IMG/VR virus record: IMGVR_UViG_3300048023_000715
Span: 1-42,887 of that record
Length of the DNA: 42,887 nt
Source of the DNA: a virus
Direction: 5' to 3' (one strand)
Both the position numbers and the translations under genes were made by a program. Shown in pieces: positions 15,482 to 23,142 of this stretch. How positions within the stretch are numbered: position 1 is the first letter of the stretch; each line of letters opens with the position of its first letter. The notes under the pieces were generated by a model, which searched no databases, had not been told where the DNA came from, and saw only the letters and a program-made list of their open reading frames with translations.

Positions 15482-15608
15482 CGGAACATATTGTAAAAAC
15501 TGTGGATACCCAGGACACTGTGGTATACCGAATTATGCTTCACCAACAATAATAAAAATATGTGAATGTTGCAGATGTGAAGCCTGTGCCCCGGAAAAAA
15601 AGGAATAA
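15450..15608 (+). CDS. Cysteine-rich mini-protein (52 aa), zinc-ribbon-like
   Basis: ATG at 15450 lies inside the end of the preceding gene in another frame; the stop is TAA 15606-15608, three bases before the endolysin ATG. The protein starts MDIHSWSKDYNGTYCKNCGY and has eight cysteines: CKNC, one at GHCG, then CECCRC and C near the end. CxxC pairs with a His suggest one or two zinc sites. It ends with AGG-containing sequence that supplies the endolysin ribosome site. Function is unknown; the gene organisation supports translation. Confidence 0.65.
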   Translation: MDIHSWSKDYNGTYCKNCGYPGHCGIPNYASPTIIKICECCRCEACAPEKKE

Positions 15609-15610
15609 CT

Positions 15611-16474
15611 ATGGCTAAAGAAGATTTTGATTTTGATTTTGAACCGTGGATGGCAGAAGAACTTATCCACAGAAGTGATTGGAAAGATTGGTATGAAGCA
15701 ATGTGCGAAATACTTCCATTGTGGGATATTAACACCATTCCAAGAGTAGCAGCATTTATTGCACAATGCGGACACGAAAGTGGCGGTTTTAGAGTAGTAA
15801 GTGAAAACTTAAATTACAGTGCAAAAGCACTTAATGTAATCTTTCCAAAATATTTTAAACGAGCAGGAAGAGATGCAAATGAATATCATAGACAACCTGA
15901 AAAAATTGCAAACGTTATTTACGCAAATAGAATGGACAACGGCGATACCAATTCCGGCGATGGCTGGAGATTTAGGGGCGGTGGCCTTATTCAACTTACA
16001 GGCAGATACAATTATACGGAATTCGCAGAAGATGTAGAAATGAGTGTAGAGGAAGCAGTAGATTATGTGCGGACCAAAAAAGGTGCGCTAGATAGTGCTT
16101 GCTGGTTCTGGGATGAAAACAACATCAACAAACATTGTGATAATATGGACATACTCAAAATGACCAAACGCATCAACGGTGGTACAATCGGACTAGATGA
16201 TCGTAAGAAGCATTGGGCACACGCATTAGATGTGCTAGGCGGCGATATGGAAATGGAAGTAGAAGAAGAAAAAGAGTTAAATACCAATCAAACTATTCGT
16301 CAAGGTTCACGTGGTCCGTTAGTAGCAGAAGTACAAGAAATATTGAACATTTCGCCTGCTGATGGTATCTTTGGTCCAGGAACTGCTAGACTTGTTAAAG
16401 AATGGCAAAGTGCAAACGGCCTAGTAGCAGATGGTATTGTAGGACCAAACACGCTGGGAAAGTTATTAGGGTAG
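15611..16474 (+). CDS. Endolysin: GH19-type glycosidase with C-terminal peptidoglycan-binding domain
   Basis: A 287-residue murein hydrolase. Residues about 25-210 match chitinase-class-I/GH19 lysozymes: FIAQCGHESGGFRVVSENLN with catalytic-type Glu E56, and FRGGGLIQLTGRYNY (122-135). After an acidic linker, residues about 220-287 are a PG_binding_1 domain (IRQGSRGPLVAEVQEIL, DGIFGPGTARLVKEWQ, DGIVGPNTL). It probably cuts the glycan backbone of host peptidoglycan. There is no signal peptide, so release needs a holin. It starts the lysis group, followed by spanins and a second hydrolase; a tail-associated lysozyme role is the alternative. Confidence 0.85.
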   Translation: MAKEDFDFDFEPWMAEELIHRSDWKDWYEAMCEILPLWDINTIPRVAAFIAQCGHESGGFRVVSENLNYSAKALNVIFPKYFKRAGRDANEYHRQPEKIANVIYANRMDNGDTNSGDGWRFRGGGLIQLTGRYNYTEFAEDVEMSVEEAVDYVRTKKGALDSACWFWDENNINKHCDNMDILKMTKRINGGTIGLDDRKKHWAHALDVLGGDMEMEVEEEKELNTNQTIRQGSRGPLVAEVQEILNISPADGIFGPGTARLVKEWQSANGLVADGIVGPNTLGKLLG

Positions 16475-16485
16475 GTGGTTTAGGT

Positions 16486-16974
16486 ATGGGCTTGAAACTT
16501 GCAGGAGTAATGTTTTTAATAATGTGCGCTATGGGCGGCATTGGTTATTGGTACTATAATGATACACAAGAACGTATTGCAATACTCAACGAAAACAATG
16601 CTAAACTAGAAATAGCAGTTGAAACAAATGAAGCAGCATTGGAAAGTCTACAAACAAGTTATGCTAGTGCCCAAGCAGAAAATACTAGATTAAACGAAGC
16701 GTACACAAGTATACGCAGACAGAATCAAAGACTTGCTGACAAACTTCAAGAAATAGATTTGACAGCAGCAGCAATAGCAAATGCTGAAGGTATTGAACGT
16801 GCTGTTAATAGAGGCACTACAAATGCAGGTAGATGTTTTGAACTTCTATCAGGCGCAGATCTAACAGAGAAAGAAAGGAACGCAGAAAATGACATCGCTT
16901 TTAACAAAGAGTGTCCTTGGCTTTACGATACTTATAAGTCTCGCGGCTTGCTCAAGCAAACCACAGCAGATTGA
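16486..16974 (+). CDS. Inner-membrane spanin (Rz-like)
   Basis: A 162-residue protein from the ATG at 16486. Residues about 4-22 form one transmembrane segment (LAGVMFLIMCAMGGIGYWYY), followed by a long coiled coil (about 28-100, ILNENNAKLEIAVETNEAAL) and a globular end with two Cys (GRCFELL, ECPWLYDTY). That is the architecture of i-spanins, which span the periplasm and join an outer-membrane lipoprotein to fuse membranes at lysis. The lipoprotein gene overlaps its 3' end in another frame, as in Rz/Rz1 pairs. Confidence 0.8.
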   Translation: MGLKLAGVMFLIMCAMGGIGYWYYNDTQERIAILNENNAKLEIAVETNEAALESLQTSYASAQAENTRLNEAYTSIRRQNQRLADKLQEIDLTAAAIANAEGIERAVNRGTTNAGRCFELLSGADLTEKERNAENDIAFNKECPWLYDTYKSRGLLKQTTAD

Positions 16975-17281
16975 AATAAGCACATCGCCAGTTGAAAAAC
17001 CTACACTATCTCTGCCTCCTGTTGACGAACTTAATATGCGCAAGTTAGAATGGATTGTTATCAATGAAGGCAATGTTGATGCTGTAATAGCTAGGCTTGC
17101 AGCAAGTGGAAAACCGTTTGCTATATACGGTCTAACTGGTGACGGCTACGGCGACCTAGGACTCAACTTCAGCGACATACGTGCGCTTGTACAACAGCAA
17201 CAAGCAATTATAGCAGCCTACGAAGGCTATTATACAAAAGCAGAGGAAGCATTAGATCAAGCAGTTATTGTGGACGAGTAG
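16889..17281 (+). CDS. Outer-membrane spanin lipoprotein (Rz1-like)
   Basis: A 130-residue protein that starts inside the i-spanin gene in another frame. It has a clear lipoprotein signal, VLGFTILISLAACSSKPQQ, with the lipobox LAAC at about residues 18-21. The mature N-terminal region is Pro-rich (STSPVEKPTLSLPPVDELN), as in o-spanins. The C-terminal part, with helical segments (ALVQQQQAIIAAYEGYYTKAEE), is longer than the classic Rz1. It would reach the outer membrane and pair with the i-spanin. Confidence 0.78.
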   Translation: MTSLLTKSVLGFTILISLAACSSKPQQIEISTSPVEKPTLSLPPVDELNMRKLEWIVINEGNVDAVIARLAASGKPFAIYGLTGDGYGDLGLNFSDIRALVQQQQAIIAAYEGYYTKAEEALDQAVIVDE

Positions 17282-17771
17282 TTTCTTAACCGTACTCGCA
17301 GGGTGTAATGTAACTCCAAATGTAGATCCAGTAGTTTCAGCACAAACTTATATAGGACTTAAAGAAAGACAAAACCGCAACGAGCTCGAAGCTTTTGTAG
17401 GAGTAGATCCTGTGCGTACAGAATGGTGTGCGGCGTTTGTAAATGCTGTGTTGGAAATTGAAAACATACCAGGATCTGAAAGTGTAAGTGATGTTCCGCT
17501 TATGGCACGTAGTTTTTTGACTTGGGGAGAAGCAGTTGATCCTGAACTTATACAACGTGGAGATATTGTAGTATTTCCAAGAGGCAATAGCGGTTGGCAA
17601 GGTCACGTTGGATTTTTTGTTGAAGAGCAAAATGGACTTTGGGTGATACTTGGAGGGAATCAAAGAAATGAAGTGCGGTATGACCTTTTCAACCCTAATA
17701 AAGCAATAGGTATAAGAAGATACGTTATACAAACAGAAGCACGGGGAAGTTTACCTTTACTGTTACAATAA
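17268..17771 (+). CDS. Lipoprotein CHAP/NlpC-P60-like peptidoglycan hydrolase (TIGR02594-like)
   Basis: A 167-residue protein. The N-terminus FLTVLAGCNVTP has a lipobox LAGC at residues 10-13, with a short signal. The enzyme part has the Cys-His peptidase layout: TEWCAAFVNAVLEIENIPGS (catalytic Cys), a WGEAVDP...GDIVVFPRG turn and GHVGFFVEE (catalytic His). Such domains cut peptide bonds in peptidoglycan. The TTG start at 17268 overlaps the o-spanin stop and gives a very short signal, so the true start is uncertain. Together with the GH19 enzyme it would give the phage two murein-cutting activities. Confidence 0.7.
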   Translation: MWTSSFLTVLAGCNVTPNVDPVVSAQTYIGLKERQNRNELEAFVGVDPVRTEWCAAFVNAVLEIENIPGSESVSDVPLMARSFLTWGEAVDPELIQRGDIVVFPRGNSGWQGHVGFFVEEQNGLWVILGGNQRNEVRYDLFNPNKAIGIRRYVIQTEARGSLPLLLQ

Positions 17772-17774
17772 ATA
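17767..17774 (+). promoter_or_regulatory. T4-like late promoter element AATAAATA
   Basis: AATAAATA overlaps the TAA stop of the hydrolase gene and lies 34 bases before ATG 17809, with AAGGG as ribosome site. The base before the core differs from the T4 consensus, so it is weaker evidence than the other sites. Confidence 0.45.
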
Positions 17775-17808
17775 CCAGTGCAGTGAGAAACATCAGAAAG
17801 AAGGGCAG

Positions 17809-18153
17809 ATGTGGAAGCAATTTAAAAAATGGTTTAACGTCGACAACATCATAGATGTCACTGTCGACTTGTTTTTAATATTGTTTGACGTATTGTCTTC
17901 GCCTATTCTAATTGTAATGAGATTAGCACGTTGGATAATAGGAAATTATCTTCTAGGCGGTGTAAAAAACAAAATAAAGAGAGTAGCACATTGGGCAGAA
18001 GGCAAACATCCATTAGTACAAATTTGGGTATGGACAATGATAATATGCATAGGAGCAGTAATCCTTACATTGATGTGGCTTTTTGGACAAGCGTTTGGAG
18101 AAGTAGTAATGGAAATCTGGGGACACCAAGCATTAAATATTGAAGAAGACTAA
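17809..18153 (+). CDS. Small membrane protein, two transmembrane segments, holin candidate
   Basis: A 114-residue protein. Hydrophobic segments are FLILFDVLSSPILIVMRLA (about 22-40) and WVWTMIICIGAVILTLMWLF (about 73-92), separated by a basic loop (KNKIKRVAHWAEGKH), with an amphipathic N-terminus. Size and topology fit a class II holin, and the gene directly follows the murein hydrolase and spanin genes. Holins have little sequence conservation, so the role comes from context. Two further small membrane proteins follow, and any of the three could be the holin. Confidence 0.6.
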   Translation: MWKQFKKWFNVDNIIDVTVDLFLILFDVLSSPILIVMRLARWIIGNYLLGGVKNKIKRVAHWAEGKHPLVQIWVWTMIICIGAVILTLMWLFGQAFGEVVMEIWGHQALNIEED

Positions 18154-18156
18154 ATA
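18149..18156 (+). promoter_or_regulatory. T4-like late promoter element ACTAAATA
   Basis: ACTAAATA overlaps the stop of the preceding membrane protein gene and is followed by AAGGAGGG, the best ribosome site in this region, before ATG 18172. Its position suggests separate late expression of the next two membrane genes. Confidence 0.5.
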
Positions 18157-18171
18157 CAAGGAGGGCAAAAT

Positions 18172-18468
18172 ATGTGGGATATGATTACACAAATGGCAGG
18201 AGATAGATTATGGATCTATACTGCAATAGTAGGATCTATTATTGGTCTTGCATTTTCAACTTGGTTTAGTACAACACGAATGGCGTTGTGGTTGTATGCA
18301 AAGTTTGACAATGCAATGGATTTCTTAGTAGAACGTTGGGGCTGGACTTGGTTAGAACAACCTGAAGATGCGTGGCGCAAGAAATATCCAAAAATAACAT
18401 CAAAAATAGATACAATAGAGGCTAGATTAAACAAATTGGAGGGCAAAAATGCCAAGAAAAAAACCTGA
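18172..18468 (+). CDS. Small single-span membrane protein
   Basis: A 98-residue protein with one transmembrane segment near the N-terminus (LWIYTAIVGSIIGLAFSTWF, residues about 13-32). A Trp-rich amphipathic region (FLVERWGWTWLEQPEDAW) follows, then a short coiled coil and a Lys-rich tail. It ends inside the next gene, so the two are coupled. Antiholin, holin or membrane-anchored virion protein are all possible. It has an excellent ribosome site. Confidence 0.6.
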   Translation: MWDMITQMAGDRLWIYTAIVGSIIGLAFSTWFSTTRMALWLYAKFDNAMDFLVERWGWTWLEQPEDAWRKKYPKITSKIDTIEARLNKLEGKNAKKKT

Positions 18469-18907
18469 ACAACTTAAGAGCGGCGGTTCAGCCCCTGCGC
18501 CTAAACCGGCAGAAACAAAGCCAGCAGCAGCACCAGCTGCGGTTGCTACAGCACCAGTTGTACCTGCACCAGCACCGCAACCTGTTAGTGGATATCATCC
18601 TGCAGACTTGAATGGCGATGGTCAAGTAGATGCTGAAGAAAAAGCAATGGAATTAGAGTTTAGACGCAAGATGCTAGAAGACCAAGATGCTATGCGAGAT
18701 GCGCAGCGTAGTATGGCTTGGTTTGCACTTGGAGGTATGTTATTATATCCATTTAGTGTTGTACTAGCAGTGTTTTTGAACCTAGATCAAGCTGCCACTG
18801 TATTAGGTAGTATGGCAGCAACATACTTTGTTTCAGTTGCAGCTATAGTTGCAGCGTTCTTTGGTGGGCAAGCATATACTCAATCAAGTTCAAACAAAAA
18901 ACGTTAA
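18449..18907 (+). CDS. Membrane protein with Pro/Ala-rich N-terminus and EF-hand-like loop
   Basis: A 152-residue protein. Residues about 14-47 are Pro/Ala/Lys rich. Then HPADLNGDGQVDAEEKAM (about 50-67) matches a single EF-hand or dockerin-type calcium loop (DxNxDGxxDxxE). A helix (RRKMLEDQDAMRDAQRSMAW) leads into two transmembrane segments, ALGGMLLYPFSVVLAVFLNL and GSMAATYFVSVAAIVAAFFG. This overall pattern occurs in T4-like cyanophages. A calcium-sensing role in lysis or membrane attachment is conceivable but not shown. The start overlaps the preceding gene. Confidence 0.65.
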   Translation: MPRKKPEQLKSGGSAPAPKPAETKPAAAPAAVATAPVVPAPAPQPVSGYHPADLNGDGQVDAEEKAMELEFRRKMLEDQDAMRDAQRSMAWFALGGMLLYPFSVVLAVFLNLDQAATVLGSMAATYFVSVAAIVAAFFGGQAYTQSSSNKKR

Positions 18908-18910
18908 TGC

Positions 18911-18917
18911 CTAAATA
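18911..18917 (+). promoter_or_regulatory. Possible late promoter CTAAATA close to the dnaJ start
   Basis: CTAAATA ends 9 bases before the ATG at 18927. If it acts like a T4 late promoter, transcription would begin within about 5 bases of the ATG, and no ribosome-binding site is visible. That would mean a nearly leaderless message, so the call is tentative. Confidence 0.35.
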
Positions 18918-18926
18918 AGTAATAGT

Positions 18927-19724
18927 ATGGACTATTACAAAAGACTAGGCGTGGGTAAAGAAGCATCTCCTGATGATATCAAACGGGCTTATAAAAAGCT
19001 GGCTATGCGACACCATCCTGACAGAGGCGGCGATCAAAAAGTTTTCCAGTCAATTAGTGAAGCTTATGATACACTAAAAAATCCGGACAAAAAAGCTGAG
19101 TACGACAATCCGCAAGCTCAATTTAACACAGGAAATATGAATGACATATTTTCACAATTTTTTAATCAAGGAGTGAGACGACAACAAAGACGCAATGCTG
19201 ACGTTACTATAAATGTTACAGTTTCTTTAGAAGATATAGCACAGGGCAAAAATATTGTAGGAAGATATAGATTAAGGTCAGGAGAAGAAGTCGTTGCAAA
19301 CATAAATGTGCCAGCAGGACTAGAACACGGTACAATTTTACAATTAAGTGGATTAGGAGATAACACTTATACAAACCTACCTAGAGGAAATTTATTAGCA
19401 AAAATTATTATTAAAAGTCACCCTAAATTTGTAAGAGATAGGTTGCATTTACGCACAAATTGTAGTATAAATGTATTAGGACTTATTTTAGGCACAGAAA
19501 TGGTTATCGAAAAATTAGGCGGCGGACCTCTTAACATTAAGATACCTCCAGGCACAAATCCAGGCACAATATTAAGTATTCCGGGCTACGGAATCAAGGA
19601 TTATAAAACACAACATACAGGTAATTTGTATGTAGAGGTAAAAGGAATAACACCTAAATTAGATAGGTATGAAGATTTAGATAGGATAAAACAACTTTAT
19701 GATGAAATTAATTCTCGCACCTGA
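18927..19724 (+). CDS. dnaJ: DnaJ/CbpA-like J-domain cochaperone
   Basis: A 265-residue protein. An N-terminal J domain (DYYKRLGVGKEASPDDIKRA) carries the HPD tripeptide at residues 30-32, followed by a G/F-like linker. Two beta-type C-terminal substrate-binding domains follow (INVPAGLEHGTILQLSGLGD, then KIPPGTNPGTILSIPGYG). The zinc-finger region of full DnaJ is absent, so it is CbpA-like. The J domain would stimulate host DnaK. It heads a run with peptide deformylase and a ClpA-like unfoldase, each overlapping the next. Confidence 0.88.
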   Translation: MDYYKRLGVGKEASPDDIKRAYKKLAMRHHPDRGGDQKVFQSISEAYDTLKNPDKKAEYDNPQAQFNTGNMNDIFSQFFNQGVRRQQRRNADVTINVTVSLEDIAQGKNIVGRYRLRSGEEVVANINVPAGLEHGTILQLSGLGDNTYTNLPRGNLLAKIIIKSHPKFVRDRLHLRTNCSINVLGLILGTEMVIEKLGGGPLNIKIPPGTNPGTILSIPGYGIKDYKTQHTGNLYVEVKGITPKLDRYEDLDRIKQLYDEINSRT

Positions 19725-20235
19725 TGTAATGTTAGAAAACCCAGTAAGGGCATTTGATACAGCAAATATGCATCCTGCACCTATTGCCTATGATATGATG
19801 GCATTAATGAGACAACATAGTGGACTTGGATTAAGTGCTAATCAAGTAGGATTTGACGGACAAATTTTTGTAATGAAAACTTTATTGAATAAAGATTACG
19901 GCGATGTCACTACAGTAATTAATCCGCAAATAAAAGGCATTAGTAAAGAAATGGAACTAGGAATTGAAGGTTGTTTAAGCCATCCTAACTTGTTTTTGAA
20001 AGTAAGACGTCCTATGAGTTGTATGGTAGAGTTCGATACACTTACAGCTGATGGTAAAAATATTATACACGTAGAAACAAAATATGATGATATCGATGCC
20101 AGAATATTTTTACACGAGTACGATCATTTACAAGGTGTACAATACATTAATAGAGTATCTAAATTAAAATTAAACTTGGCAGAAAAGAAAAGAAACAAAA
20201 AAATTAAAAGGAAAGTAAATGGTAGAACCATCTAA
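19699..20235 (+). CDS. def: Peptide deformylase
   Basis: A 178-residue enzyme with all three deformylase motifs: GLGLSANQVG (42-51; the usual GxGxAAxQ with one A changed to S), EGCLS (90-94, metal ligand C92) and HEYDHLQG (139-146, H139, E140, H143). It removes the N-formyl group from new proteins using a bound metal ion. Phage deformylases are known in marine phages, where they have been linked to D1 turnover in cyanophages, though the role here must differ if the host is not photosynthetic. A basic C-terminal extension (LNLAEKKRNKKIKRKV) is present. Confidence 0.92.
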   Translation: MMKLILAPDVMLENPVRAFDTANMHPAPIAYDMMALMRQHSGLGLSANQVGFDGQIFVMKTLLNKDYGDVTTVINPQIKGISKEMELGIEGCLSHPNLFLKVRRPMSCMVEFDTLTADGKNIIHVETKYDDIDARIFLHEYDHLQGVQYINRVSKLKLNLAEKKRNKKIKRKVNGRTI

Positions 20236-22465
20236 AGAATTACAACTTGTATTTGACAAAGTAGTAAAAGATGCAAAAAAACTACGACACGAATATGTCA
20301 CATTAGAGCATTTACTATATGCAATGTTGTGTGAAAATAATTTCTGTGATCTTGTAACTGGATATGGTACAGATGTTGAATATATCAAGAAAAATTTAGA
20401 AAATTTTTTAAAAACAAAACTTGATAATATTGTTGTAGAAAAAGGAAAAGATTATAAACCTGCTAAGACACAAACAGTAGAACGTGTATTGAATAGAGCG
20501 TTTACACAAGTGCTTTTTAGTATGCGTAATATGATCGAAATTTCAGATGTTTTTTTAAGCATACTTAGTGAAAAGAAAAGTTATGCTTATTTTATAACAC
20601 AGCAAGCAAATGTAAACAAACAGCAGTTTGCAGATTACATTAGCACTGAATTTAATAGGCAAATTGATGACGAGAGCCCTGAGAATTTAGGTATTGCAAA
20701 TAAAGCACTTAAAGAGTTTACAGATGACTTAAACGCTGCTGTAAAAAACAATAAAATTGATCCCATTATTGGACGTAGTGAAGAATTAGAACAAGTTGCT
20801 CTTGCACTTGGACGTAGAACGAAAAGCAATGTATTAATGGTTGGTGAACCAGGTGTTGGTAAAACTGCTATTGCAGAAGGACTAGCATTTAATATTGTTA
20901 ATGGCAATGTGCCGGAATTTCTCAAGGAATATAATGTTTATACATTAGATATTGGTAGTATGCTTGCTGGATCTAAATACAGAGGTGATTTTGAAGAACG
21001 TTTTAAATTAGTCATTTCTGCATTGCAGAAAAAAGGCAAAACTATTATGTTTATTGACGAAGCACATATGATTAGTGGTGCAGGAGCAAGCGGAAGCAAT
21101 AGTAGCAATGACTTAGCAAATATGTTAAAGCCTGCTTTGACAAAAGGCAACCTTAAAGTTGTTGCAAGTACAACTTGGGAAGAGTATCGTAAATCCTTTG
21201 AAAAGGATCGTGCATTAATGCGTAGATTCCAAAGAGTAAACGTAGATGAACCATCAGAAGAAAATACAGTCAAAATCCTTACTGGTATTAAACAGTATTA
21301 TGAAAGTTATCATAATACAACTATTACAGAAGAAGCAATTGCTGCTGCGGTAAAACTCAGTGTAAAATACCAAACTGACAAAAAATTGCCAGATAAAGCA
21401 ATTGACTTAATAGATGTTGCGTGTAGTAGGTTCAAAGTAAATGATCAAATAGAAAATAAAGTTGTCACTGAAGACAATATTCAATTTGAACTGGCAAAAA
21501 TGATTAACTTACCTGAAGAGCAAGTCAAAGAACGTGAAAGTGAAAATTTAGCACACTTAGAAGATAACTTAAAAAATGTTGTGTATGGACAAGATAAAGC
21601 TATAGAAGATATTGTAGACAAAATACTAGTTGCACAAGCAGGACTAAAAAGTGAAAACAAGCCAGTAGGATCTTTTGTGTTTATGGGGCCAACAGGTGTA
21701 GGAAAAACAGAACTTAGTAAACAATTAGCAGAACAACTAGGTGTGAAATTAGTGCGGTTTGATATGAGCGAATTTCAAGAAAAGCATAGTATCAGTAAAC
21801 TGATTGGATCGCCTCCTGGATATGTTGGATTTGAAGAAGATGCAGGACAATTAATTATTAAATTGCAAGAGAATCCAAACTGTGTACTACTATTAGATGA
21901 AGTCGAAAAAGCACATCCAGATGTATCACAAATCTTATTACAAATTATGGATAATGGCAAAATCACAGGGTCTAATGGTAAAGAAGCAGATGCTCGTAAT
22001 TGTACACTTATTTTAACAACTAACTTAGGCGCACAAGAAGCAGAAAAAAATGCTATCGGATTCGGCGAAGATATTGATAAAGAATATGAAGATACAGACT
22101 TTAAAAAATACTTTGCACCAGAGTTCCGTAACAGACTAGACGGTGTAATTACATTTGGTAAACTTGATAAACCTGTTATGATGAAAATTGTTGGTAAGTT
22201 TTTACTAGAACTTAAAAAGCAAGTACAGGAAAAAGACATTGCAATCGAAATTACAGACGAAGCACTTGACTTCTTAGTTGATAAAGGGTTTAATCCCAAA
22301 ATGGGTGCTCGTCCTTTACAACGTGTAATTGATAATCAAATTAAAAGACCATTAAGTAAAAAGATGTTATTTGGCAATTTAAAAAACGGAGGTAGTGTTA
22401 CTATTGATTTTAGGAATGATGAGATACAATTAGATTGTTTAGTTGAAGAAAATGAAACTGTTTGA
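20219..22465 (+). CDS. clpA: ClpA-like AAA+ unfoldase with ClpP-docking motif
   Basis: A 748-residue Hsp100 protein with the ClpA layout: an N-domain (VTLEHLLYAML), first AAA+ module with Walker A GEPGVGKT (209-216) and Walker B IMFIDEAH, then second module with Walker A GPTGVGKTE (about 490) and LLLLDEVEKAHPD. There is no ClpB-type middle coiled coil. Between TTNLGAQEAEKNA and the APEFRNRLD block lies IGF (613-615), exactly where E. coli ClpA has the IGL tripeptide that docks on ClpP. It could therefore deliver proteins to host ClpP. No clpP is in this window. It overlaps both neighbours. Confidence 0.9.
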   Translation: MVEPSKELQLVFDKVVKDAKKLRHEYVTLEHLLYAMLCENNFCDLVTGYGTDVEYIKKNLENFLKTKLDNIVVEKGKDYKPAKTQTVERVLNRAFTQVLFSMRNMIEISDVFLSILSEKKSYAYFITQQANVNKQQFADYISTEFNRQIDDESPENLGIANKALKEFTDDLNAAVKNNKIDPIIGRSEELEQVALALGRRTKSNVLMVGEPGVGKTAIAEGLAFNIVNGNVPEFLKEYNVYTLDIGSMLAGSKYRGDFEERFKLVISALQKKGKTIMFIDEAHMISGAGASGSNSSNDLANMLKPALTKGNLKVVASTTWEEYRKSFEKDRALMRRFQRVNVDEPSEENTVKILTGIKQYYESYHNTTITEEAIAAAVKLSVKYQTDKKLPDKAIDLIDVACSRFKVNDQIENKVVTEDNIQFELAKMINLPEEQVKERESENLAHLEDNLKNVVYGQDKAIEDIVDKILVAQAGLKSENKPVGSFVFMGPTGVGKTELSKQLAEQLGVKLVRFDMSEFQEKHSISKLIGSPPGYVGFEEDAGQLIIKLQENPNCVLLLDEVEKAHPDVSQILLQIMDNGKITGSNGKEADARNCTLILTTNLGAQEAEKNAIGFGEDIDKEYEDTDFKKYFAPEFRNRLDGVITFGKLDKPVMMKIVGKFLLELKKQVQEKDIAIEITDEALDFLVDKGFNPKMGARPLQRVIDNQIKRPLSKKMLFGNLKNGGSVTIDFRNDEIQLDCLVEENETV

Positions 22466-23138
22466 ATCTAAAAAATTACATTATAATAAGTACCTTTATA
22501 AATTAAGTATACGCAACCAATGTTCGTCTTTCTTTAGGACAGAGTTCCAAAAAGAAGGTACGTTGAGTTATGCAAAAGGCAAATTAGACGAATGTAATAG
22601 ACATCATAATTTTAAGAAAACTGGAATAGATCTTTCCGGAAATCTTTTTAGAGAAAGAATCGATAATCAACATTATTATGATGCAATAACAATATATAGA
22701 CATTTAGTCAAAACAGAAATTGATTATTTAATACGTGTTGAATTAAATAATTTAATGTTGTATGCTAATGATAGAAAATTTTTAATTGGACTATCTAATA
22801 AATTAAAAGTAAATTGGATAGAATTTTATGAACCAGATCCATTGCAGGTAAGCCTTTTACAAAATAATAAAAATATCATTTTAGTAGATACTCCTCCAAA
22901 TTATGAATACAAAATTACACTGGGAAGACAACGTGGTAAGCCTGCACTAGCAAAATGGTTAGATAGCAATCCTCATTTAGGTAGAATAGGTGCAAAAGCT
23001 AAGGAAACGTGTGCTTCCTCAGGTTATGTAAAAGGTTATTATTTTTATGTTCGCGACACAAAAGCATTATTATTAGCACAAATGATAGTAGGCGATAACA
23101 TACAAAGAATAGAGCAATTAGTTTACACAGATAAATAG
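22452..23138 (+). CDS. Conserved hypothetical protein
   Basis: A 228-residue basic protein beginning MKLFESKKLHYNKYLYKLSI. It has a mix of helices and strands and ends with SGYVKGYYFYVRDTKALLLA followed by QMIVGDNIQRI. The pattern appears familiar from T4-like marine phages but has no known function. ATG at 22452 overlaps the ClpA-like gene; an in-frame TTG at 22443 is less likely. Its stop overlaps a late-type element. Being coupled to the unfoldase gene, it might be an adaptor or substrate, but no motif supports that. Confidence 0.5.
   Translation: MKLFESKKLHYNKYLYKLSIRNQCSSFFRTEFQKEGTLSYAKGKLDECNRHHNFKKTGIDLSGNLFRERIDNQHYYDAITIYRHLVKTEIDYLIRVELNNLMLYANDRKFLIGLSNKLKVNWIEFYEPDPLQVSLLQNNKNIILVDTPPNYEYKITLGRQRGKPALAKWLDSNPHLGRIGAKAKETCASSGYVKGYYFYVRDTKALLLAQMIVGDNIQRIEQLVYTDK
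23130..23137 (+). promoter_or_regulatory. Late promoter element GATAAATA close to the next start codon
   Basis: GATAAATA overlaps the stop of the preceding gene and ends 5 bases before ATG 23143. The geometry of a T4 late promoter would place the transcript start at or near the ATG itself. There is no visible ribosome site, so a leaderless message or chance match are both possible. Confidence 0.4.
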
Positions 23139-23142
23139 TATT

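Noticed and set aside
17931-18143. Second plus-strand frame inside the holin candidate
   Set aside because: It lies wholly inside the two-span membrane protein gene and shows no motif or start signal.
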